27,275 bases of DNA from CAZKFN01 sp964552035 (GTDB lineage Bacteria > Bacteroidota > Bacteroidia > Flavobacteriales_E > Vicingaceae), in assembly GCA_964552035.1 (NCBI GenBank), contig CAZKFN010000020.1:1-27275 (forward strand), written 5' to 3'. The translations under genes and the position numbers were made by a program. The notes beneath the pieces were generated by a model that ran no database searches, had not been told where the DNA came from, and was given only the letters and a program-made list of their open reading frames with translations. Below, one piece after another: positions 1 to 7,251 of this stretch. Position 1 is the first letter of the stretch. Each line of letters opens with the position of its first letter.

Positions 1-1580
1 GGAATTTCTAAAGCACAACCCCCTAAATTGATTTTAACCAAAGACCGCTCTTGGGTATAACAACCATCTTTTTCAATTTCTAAATAATAGATATCTCCTT
101 TTTTAACATCTGCAAGATATTCAAAACCCTGATGTAAAGGCGTTCCACCGCTAGGTGTAGTGTACCAATTTATCGTTAAGCTTGTATCTATAGGATTCAA
201 ATTTAAAAGATGTTCACCTTTAGCACAGAAATGGAAACTCCTTTGAACGATATCGGGTCTTTCCTTAATTTTTAAAGCAAAAGTGTCACTATAAAAATTG
301 CAATACGACAAACGGAAATAACCATTTTGAGTAGGCAGATAACCAACTTTATATCCAGAGCCAATGTAATCCCAATGATTTAAATCCTTACTATACTCCC
401 AATCCATATTAACAATGTCAATACCTTTATATTGCAGTTGTATGCTGTCTCCTCTACAGATATTATTGCTCGATATATAAGCAGTATCCACATAAGGTTT
501 AATAAAAACGGTGGTGTCAATAAGACTATTAATATTTTCACCAGTCGTTTGAATTTCAGCTTTTAGTTTTATGTTGTAATTGGTATTTGCTTCAGGAAAA
601 GTAAGGCCAGGAAAACTAAGAACAATGGCTTTACCTGCTTCTAAAGGTTTGCCTTCTGGATTTTTGGAATTGTCGTTAAGAATTTGTTGCAAACTTTGTA
701 TGACTTTACCCTCTTTCTCTACTTCTAAGTTTAAAAGTAAAGGTGTATTGCTAAAATCAAGTAAAAAAGGGCTAGTATTTTTTAGTTCAAAAGATATGTT
801 ATCTTGACAATTTTCTGTTATCTTAAAATGATTAAGCGCAATGGAAGTATCTGCCTCATAAAGAGAAACATCATCTATGTAATAATAAGCAAGATTATTA
901 CCATATGTTGCTGAACTATGAATGTTCCGATAAGGTGTATTTCCATCATTATTAAAATTTCCAAGGGTTAAATACTTTTCTCCTCCTTTTGCTTTGTAGA
1001 ATCCGGTTATTTTTGTCCAATTTAAGGTATCATCTACAAAATCTGTAGAATCTCCGCCTATTACTTGAGGTTGAAATGGAAGAGGTCCAGTATGATATTT
1101 TGACATTGCTATACTATCATTAGAAAAATAAAACTGAAGATTAGCTTTTGAAATGTAATATGTTGAACCATTTGCCAAGTTAAAATATGCTGTAATTTTA
1201 TAAACTACGTCCTTTGTTAATTTTTTATTTAACACAACCGAAGCATACTCCCTATAATCTGGAAGATACTCATTACTATTATTCTTATGAAGATAAAAAA
1301 AAAAGCCAATATATCCAACTCCTGTTCTAGCATGCTGATATCCATGTATATTTAAAGGCACCCCTACTCTTACTAGCTCAGTTAAAGTATCGCAAGCATT
1401 AAAATATTCGGAAGTAGGTATTTCATTTGGTTCAAACCAATACTTGACTATATTTAACATTCTTAAGTTATCTGGGCATCTTTCATAAAATTCAAAACTA
1501 CCGTTAGGAATATAATTATGCTTTTGAGCCATCAAATTCAATGAAAATAGGAAACAAAATAAAAAAACAAACTTTTTCAT
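1..1580 (-). CDS. Exported NGSFE-domain/Ig-like protein, probable T9SS cargo (C-terminus cut by window edge)
   Basis: The reading frame is open from an ATG at 1580 to the left edge, 526 codons with no stop, so the 3' end is missing. The first 18 residues (MKKFVFLFCFLFSLNLMA) form a Sec signal peptide. The mature part starts with an NGSFE..CP motif near residue 26 and continues to a YYIDDVSLYE motif, which resembles a carbohydrate-binding-like jelly-roll module common in Bacteroidota surface proteins. The upstream gene carries the same module (GFYxAxGxExxxTxxNF, then YxIDxxSxxx). Further on are Ig-like segments, including WYTTPSGGTPL, typical of Bacteroidota adhesin-like proteins. The function is inferred: a secreted or surface protein, probably exported by the T9SS, but the expected sorting domain lies outside the window. 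It follows its paralogue on the same strand after a terminator. Confidence 0.75.
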   Translation of the reverse strand, partial: MKKFVFLFCFLFSLNLMAQKHNYIPNGSFEFYERCPDNLRMLNIVKYWFEPNEIPTSEYFNACDTLTELVRVGVPLNIHGYQHARTGVGYIGFFFYLHKNNSNEYLPDYREYASVVLNKKLTKDVVYKITAYFNLANGSTYYISKANLQFYFSNDSIAMSKYHTGPLPFQPQVIGGDSTDFVDDTLNWTKITGFYKAKGGEKYLTLGNFNNDGNTPYRNIHSSATYGNNLAYYYIDDVSLYEADTSIALNHFKITENCQDNISFELKNTSPFLLDFSNTPLLLNLEVEKEGKVIQSLQQILNDNSKNPEGKPLEAGKAIVLSFPGLTFPEANTNYNIKLKAEIQTTGENINSLIDTTVFIKPYVDTAYISSNNICRGDSIQLQYKGIDIVNMDWEYSKDLNHWDYIGSGYKVGYLPTQNGYFRLSYCNFYSDTFALKIKERPDIVQRSFHFCAKGEHLLNLNPIDTSLTINWYTTPSGGTPLHQGFEYLADVKKGDIYYLEIEKDGCYTQERSLVKINLGGCALEI

Positions 1581-1587
1581 CAAAATA

Positions 1588-1621
1588 GAAAAAAGGAACA
1601 GTGCCTAAACACCGTTCCTTT
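1588..1621 (-). terminator. Rho-independent terminator of the beta-helix protein gene
   Basis: A 9-bp stem (1595-1603 with 1610-1618) with a 6-nt loop lies just after the TAA at 1626-1628, and is extended by AAA/TTT (1592-1594 with 1619-1621). Read on the minus strand, the only imperfect pair is a G-U wobble and the stem is followed by a T run. On the plus strand the same pair is an A-C mismatch, so the hairpin is oriented to end the minus-strand gene. Confidence 0.8.
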
Positions 1622-1625
1622 AGAT

Positions 1626-4600
1626 TTATTGAATAATTAATTTATCTGTTTTTAACAAACTGCTTTTTGAATCTTTAATCCTATAAATATAAATACCTTT
1701 GGATAAATCTTCTAAAGATAAGTTATTGTTATTTTTATGTAATGTTTTAACCAATAACAATTTACCTTGGATGTCATAAACTTCAAACTCTGCAAAATCA
1801 CCTAACTTCAAAACTACTTCTACAGTTAATTCATTCTTAGCTGGATTAGGATATACTTCAATTCTATCATTTTCTGTGTCTGGCTCTTCAAAGCTTTTTA
1901 AATGGTTTTGAGCTTTTTTGGGAGTAACATAACCTTCACAAGCATTGTGATATCGCTTACCTGTGTAACGATAAATCAAAGCTCTTGCTGATAGTACTGC
2001 TGGTCCTGCTTCTAATGGACAAGCTTGAGCAATGGGTGCTAAAATATTTAAAGCTGTTGCAGGTAAAGTATCCCATGCTTGGCTTTTTTGTAAAGCTTTT
2101 TGTTGTAAGACGGTTTTTAGCAAACTCTCCTGTGATACCTTAGACGAAATAGTTTCTAAATTTATGCCCAAGTGTTTATTTCTAGAAGTATCAATTTGAT
2201 GTTCTACTGCTAATAACTGTCCCAAAGGCGCAATATCTAAAGAGTCTTTAAAAGCTTGCACAACATTACTAGTTATACTATCGTTTAACAACAAACGATA
2301 ATAGTGATACTTTGATAGCCATTGCAATGTATCCGATGTAGCTACTTCTGTAAAATCCGGCAAGAAATCTATTCCTTTTTTCTGTGGATGTAAAGAATTA
2401 ATCTTGGGTGTTTCAGCAGTAAGCCTTCCTTCTTCTTCTATGCAAATAAATCCACTAGATTGAGTAGTTATAATGTTTATACCAGCATTATTTATCGGGT
2501 AAGTAGGCAATGAAGTTCCATGAACAAATAAATCAGCAGCAGAACCTATTGCTAAAGCATGGAAATTAGTATTATTGTTCCCAAAAAAATTATTGGAATA
2601 ATTGTTATAATATCCAATATTCTGCAAATTAGAATTATTATCCAATACAAGGCAATTGTAATTATTATCCATGTTGTTGGCAAAGATATCGTAAAAAACA
2701 GACAGGTTTATAAGGTCAACATAATCCATATAAATAGCAGTACCCGTTTTATATATATCGTTACACAATATTGGTAAATTATAATTAAAATTTGCTACTG
2801 ATATTCCATTTACATCTGTATTACTTGTTGTAACATCTCCCATAATTAAATTCTTCTCAATAGTTGGAAAATAATTGCTAAAAAGTGTGGAATTAACTAA
2901 AACTCCATAATTAGGTATTGAATTGGTTATGGTTGTATTCAAGTTTATTCTATTAAATGATATTTGAGGCACTATACCTGTATTTACTTCAATTCCTCTA
3001 GTAACCTTAGTGATGTCATTATTGGCTATTTCATAATTAACTATATTGGTTGGACTAACATTATTCAAATAGATGCCGGTATTACCAGGAAGATTCGACA
3101 ACTCAATAGTATTATAGGATACGGAAACGTTAGTTAATTCATATACATATCCTATTCGTATACCATTTACAACACCTTCAATATAATTATTATCAATTAC
3201 ACAATCCTCAGCACTCCAATAATTATTATCTACCTCTATTACATACTCTGTGGTATAAGGAGCAAGTTGATTGTCTTGAAAATAAATCATATTGTTCTTA
3301 ACGACTATATTCTGAATACCGTCTAAGCTAATAGCCGAAGAACTTTTTAAGAATTTATTTTGATTATTTCCATTTAAACTCATATCTCCAATTATTGCAG
3401 TAGGAGCATAACCACCATAATAAGTATTATAATCTAGCCCTTCAATTTTTATCCCAGATTTATCATCAGATACACTTGGGCTAGTAATTTGAGTAAAGTT
3501 TTCAAATATACAATTTACTACTTTAAAAGTTGATCGTACTGCATGGATTCCATATTTTAATCCATCAGTAATAGTTTTATTTGCTGTAGCCTTTGGGGTA
3601 TTAAAATGGTTAGGATCTTTATTGGCATTTCCAATCAATATATCATTTAAACCATTTTTATTTGCAACTTCATATAAGTATATACCTGCAGAGGCCATAT
3701 TAGTATTTATAGGATATAACAAATTATGTGTAGCATCAAAAGTAGTTCCTACTACCGTTCCTTCATGTTTAGCTGTTAAGTATTCATCTACAAATATCCC
3801 ATAATCATTAGAATTAAAGTAGGAGTCATTTATTGTAAAGTTTCCTCCATTGGTTGAAAGAATACCGATTTTTGCATCCCATATTTCTGAATTATTTTTC
3901 ATAATAATTTCAGCATCTGAATTAATTACCTCTACTCCCTCCCACATGGTGTCACCACAAACTTTCAATTTACTATTATCTAATGTAAAAGTACTTCCAT
4001 TATTTACAATAATCTTTGAATTGGGGGACATATTAAATTGCACATTCTTTAATGTTAAATCACTATTTACGGTAAAAGTTCCCTCTACATTAACATCAAT
4101 ATCTTCTAGGGTATTTCCATTAATAAAAAGAGCAAAATCTTGTGAATTTAATAAATCACCTGTATCCCAGTCATCATCAGGTATAATTAATTCAGTACAA
4201 CATAAATCAGCAGGTATAATTGAAATAGCGTCAATAAAAAAATAACTTTTATTAAAACCGCCTCCGTTAAAAGATAAAGCGTCACTTTGGAAGTTAGCGA
4301 TAGTTACAAAGTGCTCATTGCCTGTTGCTGTATAAAATCCATCAACTGTATGCCAACTAGTATTATTTGTAATTATATCATTAGATTGAATATCAGCAGT
4401 CATATTTACAATATCTATCTGTGAATTAGTAGTCGTTGGTTGTGCGGAAAATCGTATTCCTGGAGGAACTGAACCTGAGCTATAAAGGTTATCATCAGAT
4501 AAATGTACTTGCATGTTAACATAATAACGCGTACCCGCTTCCATCACACTGTTAGGCGTATTAATCTGTCCACATATCCATTCTCTAAATTCGCCTGCTC

Positions 4601-5459
4601 CGCCGTAAGAACTATTATTAAGGCTTGTATATGTTGTAAATATACCTGCATAAGCATCATTTCCATCAGGAGTAGTTACTGGGTAAATATTATTTCCTAA
4701 AATAGTGTTTGGTGGTTGTGAAAAAGAATTACCCTTTGGATGATAATAATCTCCCCTATTGTGTTGACTGCTTAGCAACAAATAACCATGACTCAAATGT
4801 ATTTTCTCATCTAAACTTATACCTGTTGGAGATATGTCATCTATCTCAAAACTACCATTATACATAATGTCTGCACAAGGTGGCTTTGGTGGTTGACAAC
4901 AAGGCACTTCTGGTATGGGGTTTTTAAATGCCATAATTAATGATCCGACTGAATTTTGAGCATTTTGATCAATTTTAATCATATAGTAATTATTTATTAT
5001 TAAATTATGCGGATATAACTCAATACTTTTTGATTCTGTTGTGTCGGTATAAAGCTCTGAAGCTAATATAAGACCACCATTGCAATCTACGTCATATAGT
5101 TCAAGTTGTGTAGGAAATTCTCCGTCTGATAATATTTCAAAATAAAATGAAGTATCTGTAGCTTGAAAAGAAATATAAAAACTAGATAAATCACTCATAT
5201 CTATATTTTCAATTTGTAAGGAATGAGTGGGATCTATTTGGAACATATTTGAGCAATCTCCTCCTGGTGGTAGATTTCTGTTTGACTGCGCAAAACTATT
5301 GTTTGGCAATAAAATAAGACTCATAAAAACCACTAAAAAAAAGGGTAATTTTAATGGTATTTTATTCGATGTTCGATGTTCGATGTTCAATGCTCTCCTC
5401 ACCGCTCTAATACGGTGAACAGGCATCATTCGGCTGTTGTTGTATTCTAAAGGTAGCAT
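1626..5459 (-). CDS. Secreted right-handed beta-helix protein with T9SS type A sorting domain
   Basis: This 1277-residue exported protein is probably a surface or secreted adhesin or polysaccharide-interacting protein. From the N-terminus it shows: a long basic n-region and hydrophobic core (about 37-51) ending in SFAQ at 55-58; a first all-beta domain (about 60-185); a CCQPPKPPC linker; an NGSFE module (N201 to about 410) paralogous to the one in the next gene; a long Asn-rich stretch (about 430-990) with recurring NN-I/V and GI-type turns, as in parallel beta-helix proteins; a short charged, partly helical region; and a sorting domain from IEVYPNPAKNEL (1200) to the C-terminal DKLIIQ. That domain is the signal for PorU/PorV export, and both are encoded just upstream in the opposite direction. 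The start is uncertain: ATGs at 5459, 5429 and 5426 are all possible. Residues 24-32 are encoded by a heptamer repeat. The substrate is unknown. Confidence 0.85.
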   Translation of the reverse strand: MLPLEYNNSRMMPVHRIRAVRRALNIEHRTSNKIPLKLPFFLVVFMSLILLPNNSFAQSNRNLPPGGDCSNMFQIDPTHSLQIENIDMSDLSSFYISFQATDTSFYFEILSDGEFPTQLELYDVDCNGGLILASELYTDTTESKSIELYPHNLIINNYYMIKIDQNAQNSVGSLIMAFKNPIPEVPCCQPPKPPCADIMYNGSFEIDDISPTGISLDEKIHLSHGYLLLSSQHNRGDYYHPKGNSFSQPPNTILGNNIYPVTTPDGNDAYAGIFTTYTSLNNSSYGGAGEFREWICGQINTPNSVMEAGTRYYVNMQVHLSDDNLYSSGSVPPGIRFSAQPTTTNSQIDIVNMTADIQSNDIITNNTSWHTVDGFYTATGNEHFVTIANFQSDALSFNGGGFNKSYFFIDAISIIPADLCCTELIIPDDDWDTGDLLNSQDFALFINGNTLEDIDVNVEGTFTVNSDLTLKNVQFNMSPNSKIIVNNGSTFTLDNSKLKVCGDTMWEGVEVINSDAEIIMKNNSEIWDAKIGILSTNGGNFTINDSYFNSNDYGIFVDEYLTAKHEGTVVGTTFDATHNLLYPINTNMASAGIYLYEVANKNGLNDILIGNANKDPNHFNTPKATANKTITDGLKYGIHAVRSTFKVVNCIFENFTQITSPSVSDDKSGIKIEGLDYNTYYGGYAPTAIIGDMSLNGNNQNKFLKSSSAISLDGIQNIVVKNNMIYFQDNQLAPYTTEYVIEVDNNYWSAEDCVIDNNYIEGVVNGIRIGYVYELTNVSVSYNTIELSNLPGNTGIYLNNVSPTNIVNYEIANNDITKVTRGIEVNTGIVPQISFNRINLNTTITNSIPNYGVLVNSTLFSNYFPTIEKNLIMGDVTTSNTDVNGISVANFNYNLPILCNDIYKTGTAIYMDYVDLINLSVFYDIFANNMDNNYNCLVLDNNSNLQNIGYYNNYSNNFFGNNNTNFHALAIGSAADLFVHGTSLPTYPINNAGINIITTQSSGFICIEEEGRLTAETPKINSLHPQKKGIDFLPDFTEVATSDTLQWLSKYHYYRLLLNDSITSNVVQAFKDSLDIAPLGQLLAVEHQIDTSRNKHLGINLETISSKVSQESLLKTVLQQKALQKSQAWDTLPATALNILAPIAQACPLEAGPAVLSARALIYRYTGKRYHNACEGYVTPKKAQNHLKSFEEPDTENDRIEVYPNPAKNELTVEVVLKLGDFAEFEVYDIQGKLLLVKTLHKNNNNLSLEDLSKGIYIYRIKDSKSSLLKTDKLIIQ
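5365..5392. repeat. Four tandem 7-bp units (TTCGATG x3, TTCAATG)
   Basis: Exact heptamers lie at 5365-5371, 5372-5378 and 5379-5385, with a one-base variant at 5386-5392. On the minus strand they encode LNIEHRTSN inside the signal-peptide n-region. From memory, the same peptide words (IEHRTSN, FDVRCSMF) recur in predicted proteins of many Bacteroidota, which suggests a dispersed repeat family. That link is not tested here. Confidence 0.85.
5400..5417. repeat. Small hairpin beside the heptamer repeat
   Basis: A perfect 5-bp inverted repeat (CACCG at 5400-5404, CGGTG at 5413-5417) with an 8-nt loop lies 7 bp from the heptamer array, inside the 5' end of the same coding region. It may be part of the same inserted element. 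No T run follows, so it is not a terminator. Confidence 0.45.
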
Positions 5460-5567
5460 AAGGATAAAGTTTAATTAAAAATAAAATGAAGTCAAAAAAC
5501 TGTTTGTCGAAAGTTTACTGTTTTAAATAAATAAATTATTCCACAAGCAAACCTTAACAATATTTAT

Positions 5568-5575
5568 CAAATGTA
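5568..5575 (-). promoter_or_regulatory. Candidate -7 box (TACATTTG) for the beta-helix gene
   Basis: On the minus strand the sequence reads TACATTTG, matching the Bacteroidota -7 consensus TAnnTTTG. It would start transcription about 100 nt before the ATG at 5459. The nearest upstream TTTG (plus-strand CAAA at 5588-5591) is only 12 bp away, closer than the usual -33 spacing, so this is a weak call. Confidence 0.3.
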
Positions 5576-5780
5576 ATACAATAAATCCAAACCATTAAAT
5601 ATTTTTTAATATTAATTAAATTTTTTCGAAAAATATGAGTATAAAAAACTATTTATCTTCCTATTCAATTAGCTATAAGGACATTGGAAAACTAAATAAG
5701 AAAAGTGTTTGCTGATTTAATATACTTTGATAGAATAAATTATAAATCCAGCTAATAAATATAACTAAACGGGGTCGGAA

Positions 5781-5968
5781 CTTCGATACAATTTTAACTT
5801 CGTTATAATCACTCAGCCACCTTCAATTTAATTTTGATTTTTTTAACCATGCAGGATATAGGACCCTGAGTGTTTTTGGGGTTGAGAAATAATAGGTATT
5901 GTTTTAATACTTTTATTTTAACTCCATTGTAATCACTCAAACAACCAATTCCCAAAAATGTATCGAAG
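5781..5968. repeat. Nested inverted and direct repeat block
   Basis: A perfect 10-bp inverted repeat bounds the block (CTTCGATACA at 5781-5790, its complement at 5959-5968). Inside are an imperfect direct repeat of about 31 bp (5791-5821 and 5915-5946, sharing ATTTTAACT and TAATCACTCA), a CACTCAG/CTGAGTG pair (5810-5816, 5866-5872) and a TTTTTGGG/CCCAAAAA pair (5873-5880, 5951-5958). It looks like a decayed palindromic intergenic repeat or a structured RNA. Which of these it is cannot be told from one copy. Confidence 0.55.
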
Positions 5969-6140
5969 GGTTGATACAACTTTTAGCAGCTTCTATTTCG
6001 TTCCAAGCTTTTCACCCTTCAATGGTCGTCTTTCACATTTTTTCAAAACGATAGGATTTCATTAAAACAAATCTTACATTACCTTAAACTTTATAAAAAA
6101 TTTTTTTCTATAAGAGAATAAAACACTCATTTATAAGTTA

Positions 6141-6148
6141 TAATTTTG
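6141..6148 (+). promoter_or_regulatory. Candidate -7 box (TAATTTTG) for porV
   Basis: The box matches TAnnTTTG and lies 8 bp before the annotated ATG (6157). If it is used, the 5' leader would be only a few bases, or about 12 if the second ATG (6166) is the true start. No clear -33 TTTG is seen. Confidence 0.35.
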
Positions 6149-6156
6149 AACTATCT

Positions 6157-7248
6157 ATGTTTAAAATGAATAAAGCTCTTTTTACCCTTATTTTAATTTG
6201 CTTTTTTGCACATTCCTCCCTTTTTTCTCAAGCACCAAAATACAGTAATGAGTTCTTGAAAATTGGAGTAGGTGCACGAGCTATGGCAATGTCTAATGCT
6301 TTTGTAGCTAATACAGATGATGTAACTGCAGGCTATTGGAATCCCGCAGGTTTGATGAGAATGGAAAATGAATTCCAATTTTCCTTAATGCATGCGGAGT
6401 ATTTTGCGGGTATTGCAGCTTATGATTATGCTGCTTTTGCGACAAAAATTGATAGGCAAAGCACAATTGGCTTTTCACTTTTGCGATTTGGAGTGGATAA
6501 CATTCCCAATACCACTCAACTTATTGACCAAGAGGGTAATTTTGATTTTAATAGAGTAAGTACTTTTTCAGCAGCCGATTATGCAGGATTAATTAGCTAT
6601 GCTAGAAAAAGTAAAATAAAAGGATTGAATTATGGTGGAAATGTTAAAATTATTCATCGTGCTGTAGGAGATTTTGCCCGTGCATGGGGATTTGGCTTTG
6701 ATGCCGGAGTTCAATATCAAGAAGGGGACTGGACTTTTGGTGCCATGGCTAGAGATGTTACCTCAACTTTTAATGCTTGGAGTACCAATTTAGATTCAGA
6801 AACCGAAAAAGTTTTTAGAGCAACAGGAAATGAAATTCCAGGAAACTCCGTTGAAGTTACTTTGCCTGAACTTGTTGTGGGTGCAAACCGCGCTGTTGAT
6901 ATTAGTGATAAAGTGAGAATGCGAACAGAGTTGGATTTAAAAACAACTTTTGATGGGAAAAGAAATGTTTTAATCAACAGTCAACCTATTTCTATCGACC
7001 CAAGCTTAGGCGTAGAAGCGGATTATGAAGATTTAATTTATCTGAGATTAGGTCTTGGAAATATACAGTTCTCTACAGATATTGATGGTAATAGAAGCAC
7101 CTCTTTCCAAATGACAGGAGGAGTGGGGGTAAAGTTGAAGTATGTTAGCATTGATTATGCATTTACAGATATTGGAGATCAGTCAATTGCACTCTATTCT
7201 AACGTTTTTTCACTGCGAATAGATTTGAATGAGATTAGATTTAGATAA
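6157..7248 (+). CDS. porV: T9SS outer-membrane shuttle protein PorV
   Basis: PorV (also LptO) is an outer-membrane beta-barrel of the FadL/OmpP1 superfamily. It collects cargo from the T9SS translocon by its C-terminal domain and carries it to the PorU sortase. The 363-residue product has a signal peptide (MFKMNKALFTLILICFF.., cleaved near SLFSQ) followed by the characteristic N-terminal block of the family, FLKIGVGARAMAMSNAFVA, and then YWNPAGL. The rest is made of alternating beta strands and ends in an aromatic/basic strand (FSLRIDLNEIRFR), as expected of a barrel. Length fits the family. An alternative start at residue 4 (ATG 6166) gives a tidier signal peptide. porU follows after three bases, the usual pairing. 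Confidence 0.92.
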   Translation: MFKMNKALFTLILICFFAHSSLFSQAPKYSNEFLKIGVGARAMAMSNAFVANTDDVTAGYWNPAGLMRMENEFQFSLMHAEYFAGIAAYDYAAFATKIDRQSTIGFSLLRFGVDNIPNTTQLIDQEGNFDFNRVSTFSAADYAGLISYARKSKIKGLNYGGNVKIIHRAVGDFARAWGFGFDAGVQYQEGDWTFGAMARDVTSTFNAWSTNLDSETEKVFRATGNEIPGNSVEVTLPELVVGANRAVDISDKVRMRTELDLKTTFDGKRNVLINSQPISIDPSLGVEADYEDLIYLRLGLGNIQFSTDIDGNRSTSFQMTGGVGVKLKYVSIDYAFTDIGDQSIALYSNVFSLRIDLNEIRFR

Positions 7249-7251
7249 AAA

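Larger units (their letters stand above)
5460..6156. other. 697-bp non-coding region between divergent genes, with nested repeats
   Basis: No convincing open reading frame, tRNA or rRNA is seen here. The part next to the minus-strand gene (5460-5760) is plain AT-rich sequence. From 5781 to 5968 there is a repeat-rich block, described separately. The last 90 bp before porV are AT-rich leader and promoter sequence. Both large divergent genes must be promoted from this region. Confidence 0.7.

Noticed and set aside
580..807. 75-codon plus-strand frame in the left gene
   Set aside because: It is antisense to the partial NGSFE protein, whose minus-strand frame is continuous, with a signal peptide and recognisable motifs.
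2559..2777. Small plus-strand frame rich in Ile/Val
   Set aside because: It is a shadow of Asn/Ile-rich codons in the beta-helix gene read on the other strand.
3850..4245. Open frame of 131 codons on the plus strand
   Set aside because: It lies wholly antisense within the beta-helix gene, has no signal or domain, and its composition mirrors the Asn-rich opposite strand.
5365..5392. Heptamer array as a CRISPR
   Set aside because: Units are 7 bp, directly adjacent without spacers, and there are no cas genes.
5460..6156. tRNA or other known RNA gene in the long intergenic region
   Set aside because: No cloverleaf, CCA end or recognisable TPC arm was found; only the repeat block stands out.
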